Positions 59,989-64,000 of a DNA stretch of 64,000 nt are shown one piece after another. The notes beneath the pieces are model-generated. The model saw nothing but the letters and a program-made list of their open reading frames with translations, was not told the origin of the DNA and searched no databases. Numbering within the stretch: position 1 is the first letter of the stretch; every line of letters begins with the position of its first letter. Source of the stretch: Nocardia amikacinitolerans NBRC 108937 (GTDB lineage Bacteria; Actinomycetota; Actinomycetes; Mycobacteriales; Mycobacteriaceae); NCBI RefSeq assembly GCF_001612615.1, contig NZ_BDAU01000032.1, positions 100,793 to 164,792 of the forward strand, in the 5' to 3' direction. A program made the translations under genes and the position numbers.

Positions 59989-61454
59989 GGCCGGATCCGT
60001 TCGAGCCGGATGGGCAGGCCGTCGGCGGGCGTCGGACCGGTCCCGGCCACCAGCGGCACCTCGTAGTTCGCGGGCACGGTCCAGCGGTAGTGGAGCAGCA
60101 TCTGGTGCAGCACGGCCTTGACCGTCATCCCGCCGAAGTAGAGCCCGATGCACTTGTGCGCTCCACCGCCGAAGGGCGTCCAGGCGAAGCGGTGCGCCTT
60201 GTCCTCGCGGCGCTCCGGCGCGAATCGCTCCGGGTCGAAAGCGGCTGCGTCCCGCCAGAATTCGTCGGTGCGCATCATCGTGTACGGGCCGCACATGATC
60301 AGCGTTCCCCGCGGCACGAAGTGGCCGAGAATATCGGTGTCGCGCAGGGTTTCGCGGGCCTGCTGGGCGACCGGGGCGTACATCCGCAGCGCCTCCTTGA
60401 ACGCCATGTCCAGCGCGGGCAGCCGGTCCAGATCGTCGTAGTCGAGCGAATCCTTGCCGAGCGCACGGGATTCCGCGCGCAGCCGCTCCTGCCACTCCGG
60501 ATGCCTGCCGAGCTCGTGCACCAGCATCGCGGAGGCGATCGTGCTGGTGTCGTGGGCGGCCATCATCACGAAGATCATGTGCTGGACGACCTCGTCGTCG
60601 GTGAAGGTGTGCCCCTCCACCGTGCTGGCCCGGCACAGCACGCTGAACAGGTCGTTGCCCTCCCCCGCGCGTTTGACGGGCAGCTCGCGACGGAAGTACT
60701 CCTCGAGCACCCGGCGCCCGCGCAGCCCGCGCGCCCACACCCCGCCGGGCAGATTGGCGCGGACCAGCGCCGTGCCGCCGTGCACCGCGTCCTCGAAGGC
60801 GTGCTCGAGCTTGGTTGCCTCGGGTCCGAGCGCGGCGCCCGCGAACACCTCGGTGGCCTGTTGCAGCAGGAGCTTCTTGATGGCGCTGTAGACGGGAAAA
60901 TCGTTGGCCGGACGCCACTTCCGGATGCCGTCGCGCAGCAGCGGCGTGGTCAGCTCGAGGTAGCCGACCAGGCGCGGCCGGGTGAACGCCTGCTGCATGA
61001 TCCGGCGATGGAACAGATGCTCGTCGAAATCGCGCAGCAGCAGGCCGCCGCGGAAGAACGGGCCGATGAGCCATTCCCAGCCGCGCTGCGCGGAGAAGAC
61101 CTTGTCCCGGTCAAGCATGACGACCTCGAAGGCCTCCGGACTCCCGACGGTGACCACCGGCCTGCCGAGCACGCCCATCCACTGCACCGGGCCGAATCGT
61201 TCGAAACGCTTGCGCGCGAACTCGATCGGATCGGCCAGGGTGTGCAGGGTGTATCCGATGCCCGGCGGCCCGAAATCACCAAGGGTCGGGCGCAATCCGC
61301 TGCCCGCAGGCGGCTCGGCCAGTGGACGCACCCTGGTCGGATAACGGCGGACGAAACGGACGCCGACGCGCTGGACCCGCCAGGACAGCCGGGTCCGCAG
61401 CTGCCTGGCCCCGTCGGACACCGCACTGACTCTTTGTGGCACGAGAAGACTCAT
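59985..61454 (-). CDS. cytochrome P450
   Basis: 489 residues from the ATG at 61454, with AAGGGA seven bases upstream; the frame extends further upstream but covers the divergent TetR gene. The I-helix motif is MAAHDTST, the ExxR is KEALR, and the heme-binding loop is FGGGAHKCIG with Cys435. The N-terminal 50 residues are basic and not membrane-spanning. Sequence style resembles CYP120/CYP51-like bacterial P450s rather than CYP125. The substrate is unknown. It forms an operon with the ferredoxin and faces a TetR gene. Confidence 0.92.
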   Translation of the reverse strand: MSLLVPQRVSAVSDGARQLRTRLSWRVQRVGVRFVRRYPTRVRPLAEPPAGSGLRPTLGDFGPPGIGYTLHTLADPIEFARKRFERFGPVQWMGVLGRPVVTVGSPEAFEVVMLDRDKVFSAQRGWEWLIGPFFRGGLLLRDFDEHLFHRRIMQQAFTRPRLVGYLELTTPLLRDGIRKWRPANDFPVYSAIKKLLLQQATEVFAGAALGPEATKLEHAFEDAVHGGTALVRANLPGGVWARGLRGRRVLEEYFRRELPVKRAGEGNDLFSVLCRASTVEGHTFTDDEVVQHMIFVMMAAHDTSTIASAMLVHELGRHPEWQERLRAESRALGKDSLDYDDLDRLPALDMAFKEALRMYAPVAQQARETLRDTDILGHFVPRGTLIMCGPYTMMRTDEFWRDAAAFDPERFAPERREDKAHRFAWTPFGGGAHKCIGLYFGGMTVKAVLHQMLLHYRWTVPANYEVPLVAGTGPTPADGLPIRLERIRP

Positions 61455-61494
61455 GGCCCATCCCTTCGCGACGCTGCGATGGATCGACGATATC

Positions 61495-61510
61495 GGAAAC
61501 GTGCGTTTCC
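61495..61510. promoter_or_regulatory. candidate TetR operator of the P450/TetR pair
   Basis: GGAAAC-gtgc-GTTTCC is a perfect 6-4-6 repeat. AAACGTTT (61513-61520) and another GTTTCC (61521-61526) follow at once, so two sites may overlap. It is 41 bases from the P450 start and 44 from the TetR start. Confidence 0.65.
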
Positions 61511-61553
61511 GTAAACGTTTGTTTCCCAACTTGTGCTGTGCCAAGCTGGCCGG

Positions 61554-62210
61554 GTGACTCGCGCATTCACCGGCACTTACCGCGGGGTGTCCAGCGCCGA
61601 GCGTCGCGAGGATCGGCGCAGGCGGCTGCTCGACGCCGCGCTGGACATCGTCGGCACGCAGGGCCTCGCGGCGCTCACCGTGCGCGGGGTCTGCGAACAG
61701 GCCAAGGTCGGTCCCAGGTTCTTCTACGAGGCGTTTCCCGATCTCGACGCACTTGCCTCCGATCTGCTGCTGGAGGTGCAGCGTTCCGCGCTCGATCGCG
61801 CGCGCGTGGCCATCGCCGAGACCGAAGGCCCGCCCGCGCGGCGCATCCGGGCCGCGGTGGCCGCCCTCATCACCGAGCTCACCGACGACCCGCGCCGGGC
61901 GAAGATCGTCTTCGCCCAGGCCTACGGCAACGAGGCGCTGATGCGCGCCCGGTTCGCGGGCATGCGCACGGTCGCCGCCACCATCATCGAGCAGACCCGC
62001 ATCGTCCTCGATCTGCCCGCGGGACAGGAAACGGCGGTCGCCGCGACTTCCCAGCTCATCACCGGCGGCGCCGCCGAACTGGTGCTCGTCTGGCTGGACG
62101 GCGGGCTCGACATCGATCGGGACGGCCTGATCGATCTGCTCGCCGATTTCACCATCGCGATGATCGATCGGCTGCCCGAGGTGGCCGGGCGACTCAACGG
62201 CACCGCCTGA
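61554..62210 (+). CDS. TetR-family transcriptional regulator
   Basis: 218 residues from a GTG at 61554. The HTH is RRRLLDAALDIVGTQGLAAL then VRGVCEQAKVGPRFFYEAFPDLDAL. The C-terminal domain contains VFAQAYGNEALMRARFAGMR. It is divergent from the P450-ferredoxin operon with a clear operator between, so it is likely that operon's repressor. An upstream TTG at 61533 is possible but would overlap the operator region less well. Confidence 0.88.
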   Translation: MTRAFTGTYRGVSSAERREDRRRRLLDAALDIVGTQGLAALTVRGVCEQAKVGPRFFYEAFPDLDALASDLLLEVQRSALDRARVAIAETEGPPARRIRAAVAALITELTDDPRRAKIVFAQAYGNEALMRARFAGMRTVAATIIEQTRIVLDLPAGQETAVAATSQLITGGAAELVLVWLDGGLDIDRDGLIDLLADFTIAMIDRLPEVAGRLNGTA

Positions 62211-62507
62211 TCGCGCACGATCGCGCAGCCAACCGAACACGTTCGATCACGCGCAGTGATTGCCCGGGGTTTGCGTGTGCTGATACTTCCTGACCAGGTG
62301 TAACACCCTGCGGGCCCATAGCGGTTGAATCATGATGCTGGCGAACGTGTTTCACCACGTAGACCCGACGGTTAGGCCACGGCGGCCGGGTCGGGGCTAT
62401 ACACTGTTTTGCAGGTCAGTTCTCCTCGTAATTGCCGAATTGACCTCGGACACAAGATGTCCCGACCTATGACCGGCTGTTCTCTTCTGATTACGTAGGG
62501 AGGCAAG
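62211..62507. promoter_or_regulatory. gene-free region with two inverted repeats
   Basis: No ORF is convincing. GGTGT-a-ACACC (62297-62307) could terminate the TetR transcript. AGGTCA (62413-62418) and TGACCT (62441-62446), continued inside by TT/AA after one mismatch, are spaced by 22 bases and may be an operator. TATACA near 62398-62403 is a possible -10 element for the genes at 62508 and 62564. Confidence 0.4.
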
Positions 62508-62567
62508 ATGATCGATCACAGCTCACCGGTCCGGCCGACCCGCGTCCCCACCGGAGGTGCAGGATGA
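62508..62567 (+). CDS. 19-residue upstream ORF (leader peptide)
   Basis: AGGGAGG lies four bases before this ATG. The peptide begins MIDHSSPVRPTRVP and stops at TGA 62565-62567, which overlaps the ATG of the next gene (ATGA, 62564-62567). The ribosome site of the downstream gene (GGAGG) lies within the leader, so translation is probably coupled. The composition (Pro, Arg, Gly) gives no stalling signature that I recognise. Confidence 0.55.
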   Translation: MIDHSSPVRPTRVPTGGAG

Positions 62568-62992
62568 TCGAGAACGCGTACGCGGCCGAGGCGGCAGACA
62601 CCACCGAACCGCGTCAGCGCACCATTACCGACCCCGACGGCCCCGGCGGGCGTCTGCGGGGCAACCGCATGTGGGCCGTCTCGGCGGTCGTCGTCGAGGC
62701 CGACGGACCGAGTCCCCGCCACGGCGTCGTGGCGGGCGCCGATCTCGGCGACGCGGCCGAGCAGTTGTGCGAATACCTGCCAGAGACGGGTTCCGACGAG
62801 GACTACTACCTGGTGGCCAGGCAGGTCCCGTTGGTCGCGCACGGCCCGCGCAGCGGCGGCCAGATTCCGCGCCGCACCTGGGTCAGCCCGATCCAGCGCG
62901 ACGACGACACGGGCCAGGCGACCTACGGGCGCTGGACCCGCGCCGAGGAGCACCCGCACTTCCGGCTGCACGGACCGCTCGCCACCAACTGA
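62564..62992 (+). CDS. hypothetical protein (142 aa)
   Basis: Starts MIENAYAAEAADTTE with GGAGGTGCAGG upstream. The first 25 residues look disordered. The core (RMWAVSAVVVEADG, GADLGDAAEQLCEYLP, DYYLVARQVPLVAHGP) suggests a small alpha/beta fold. The terminus is WTRAEEHPHFRLHGPLATN. No membrane or signal segment. I do not recognise the family. The upstream 19-codon ORF overlaps its start. It converges on the CGNR protein gene with an 11-base gap. Confidence 0.7.
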   Translation: MIENAYAAEAADTTEPRQRTITDPDGPGGRLRGNRMWAVSAVVVEADGPSPRHGVVAGADLGDAAEQLCEYLPETGSDEDYYLVARQVPLVAHGPRSGGQIPRRTWVSPIQRDDDTGQATYGRWTRAEEHPHFRLHGPLATN

Positions 62993-63002
62993 GTCGGCGG
63001 GT

Positions 63003-63503
63003 TCACGCCGAGCGCCGCATCCGGTGGTCGGCCACGTGCACCCGGTTCGAGCAGCGTGTCGAGCAGAAGCGACGCCGCCCGTTGCGGGAGGTGTCGACGA
63101 AGACCACCGTGCAGCCCGGCCGCGCGCAGCGACCGATGCGATCGGGGTCTTCACAGAACAGCGCCGCGAGCCCGGCCGCCGTATAGGCCTTCACCCGCTC
63201 GTCGGTCGGCGCGTCCTCGTGCGCGAAGTGCAGGTGCGGCGGGCGACCGTCGTGCGTGGAAATGTAAGGGCGACTGGTCGTTTCGGCCAGCAGCGCGTTG
63301 AGTTGCGGCACCGAGGGCGCGTCGAAGACCTCGGCGAGCCGCGCGATCCAGCGGCGCAATTCCGCGGTCTGCGTCGCGTCGAGCGAACCCAGCGGCTTGT
63401 ATCCCGCCGCGTCGAGCACCTCGAGCAGGTCCATTTCCGGGTCGGCGTTCACCAGCCGAGCGGCCAGCTCCGCCGCGGTGCCGCCGTAAGGGTTGAAATG
63501 CAC
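63003..63503 (-). CDS. CGNR zinc-finger domain protein
   Basis: 166 residues. The N-terminal ABATE domain (1-115: MHFNPYGGTAAELAARLVN, LRRWIARLAEVFDA) is followed by the CGNR-type zinc finger: CARPGC, RRRFCSTRCSNRVHVADHR, in which CSNR replaces CGNR. Family members are putative transcription regulators of stress or secondary metabolism in actinomycetes. The gene is divergent from the small zinc-ribbon gene at 63529, 25 bases away. Confidence 0.88.
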   Translation of the reverse strand: MHFNPYGGTAAELAARLVNADPEMDLLEVLDAAGYKPLGSLDATQTAELRRWIARLAEVFDAPSVPQLNALLAETTSRPYISTHDGRPPHLHFAHEDAPTDERVKAYTAAGLAALFCEDPDRIGRCARPGCTVVFVDTSRNGRRRFCSTRCSNRVHVADHRMRRSA

Positions 63504-63528
63504 AAAGCCATTACATCAGGCTGAAACC

Positions 63529-63693
63529 ATGTCCGCCACATGCCCTTCCTGCGCTTGGCCCTCCCCCACCGTCGTGTCCGCGCACGGCGCCATCCGGTAT
63601 CTGCGCTGCGTGTGCGGGCGCTGGTTGATCATCGAGGACGGCGCGGTTATCGCCGCGGCGGGCGACAGTTCGCTGGTCGAACCGGTCCGGTGA
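63529..63693 (+). CDS. small zinc-ribbon-like protein (54 aa)
   Basis: Starts MSATCPSCAWPSPTV. Two cysteine pairs, CPSC and CVC (in YLRCVCGRWLII), fit a minimal zinc ribbon. The end (AAGDSSLVEPVR) overlaps the first unit of a 61-bp tandem repeat, so the gene's 3' end was either the source of the repeat or was captured by it. The ATG at 63529 was preferred to 63493, which would overlap the divergent CGNR gene. The real-gene call rests on the cysteine pattern and position. Confidence 0.55.
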   Translation: MSATCPSCAWPSPTVVSAHGAIRYLRCVCGRWLIIEDGAVIAAAGDSSLVEPVR

Positions 63694-64000
63694 CTCGTCG
63701 GGCGCGGCCCGTGCGGCCAGCGAGGGCACCCAGTTGGCCGAACCGCTCCGGTGATCTGTCCGGCACGGTCGGCGCGGCGAGCGACGGCACCCAATTGGCC
63801 GAACCAGTCCGATGATCCGTCCGGCACGGCCTCGGCCGCGAGCGACGGCACCCAATTGGCCGAACCGTCCGGCGATCCATCGGGCGCGACCCGCGCAGCG
63901 AGCGACGGCACCCAATTCGCCGAACCAGTCCGATGATCCATCGGGCGCTGCCTCGGCAGCGAACAACAGCACCCAGCTGGCCGAACCGATCCGATAACCT
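63662..64000 (+). repeat. 61-bp imperfect tandem repeat array (at least five and a half units)
   Basis: The core GCCGAACC (first copy GTCGAACC) starts at 63676, 63737, 63798, 63859, 63919 and 63980, giving spacings of 61, 61, 61, 60 and 61. Units share CGACGGCACCCAATTGGCCG and GTCCGATGATCC. The array begins in the last codons of the zinc-ribbon gene and leaves the window. The 307 bases after that gene contain nothing else. The periodicity makes false ORFs on both strands. Confidence 0.9.

Noticed and set aside
63511..63972. Open reading frame of 153 codons on the minus strand with repeating peptides
   Set aside because: It is produced by the 61-bp tandem repeat. The peptide repeats pass through all three frames, and the frame overlaps the zinc-ribbon gene and the divergent CGNR start.

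Overview
The window reads as chromosomal DNA of a high-GC mycolic-acid actinomycete, most probably Nocardia or a close relative. The reasons are very GC-rich codons, a complete mce lipid-import operon, a ChoD-type cholesterol oxidase homologue, DUF2277 and Rv3235-family proteins, several acyl-CoA dehydrogenases and many TetR regulators. No insertion sequence, phage, CRISPR array, rRNA or tRNA was seen.

Layout. 1-1102: the end of a gene cut by the window edge, a small hypothetical gene and a holin-like membrane protein. 1134-11111 (minus): yrbE-yrbE-mceA-F followed by a Mce-associated protein and an SRPBCC protein. 11112-12287: mce upstream region, a run of hairpins on the plus strand, a short GAF protein, a 30-bp perfect palindrome and a 32-residue peptide gene. 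12509-21052: a large LuxR/LAL regulator and acyl-CoA genes with PaaX and TetR regulators. 21033-21713: a KamB-like 16S rRNA A1408 methyltransferase gene broken by an in-frame stop. 22201-24215: a membrane metallophosphoesterase and a MarR regulator.

24727-33395 (plus) is the most interesting part. It is a tight eight-gene operon: dpgA, dpgB, dpgC, dpgD (type III PKS, two crotonases and the cofactor-free dioxygenase known from 3,5-dihydroxyphenylglycine synthesis), then a ThDP-dependent benzoylformate-decarboxylase-like enzyme, a Tat-exported catalase-fold peroxidase, a cytochrome b561 and an MFS exporter. No aminotransferase or NRPS is present. The inferred pathway therefore turns malonyl-CoA into 3,5-dihydroxyphenylglyoxylate and decarboxylates it to 3,5-dihydroxybenzaldehyde, rather than making the glycopeptide amino acid.

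33613-43386: signalling and regulation (RsbR-like STAS protein, PAS-PAS-GGDEF diguanylate cyclase, PucR regulator), an MFS pump fused to beta-sandwich domains, a secreted lipase, and an acyl-CoA dehydrogenase/TetR pair. 43609-47793: steroid-type oxidoreductases (choD, KstD-like flavoprotein) and a TetR. 47893-54189: a membrane-anchored hypothetical protein, TetR, DUF72, a polytopic membrane protein, a PLP desulfhydrase-like enzyme, VapBC and an Rv3235-like protein. 54265-62210: TetR/alkyl sulfatase, acyl-CoA dehydrogenase, DUF1254 lipoprotein, P450-ferredoxin and TetR. 62508-64000: a 19-codon upstream ORF coupled to a hypothetical gene, a CGNR zinc-finger protein, a small zinc-ribbon gene, and a 61-bp tandem repeat array running off the window end.

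Many divergent regulator/target pairs have perfect inverted repeats between them, which gives testable operator predictions. All functional calls are by recognition of motifs in translated sequence; no database search was run.
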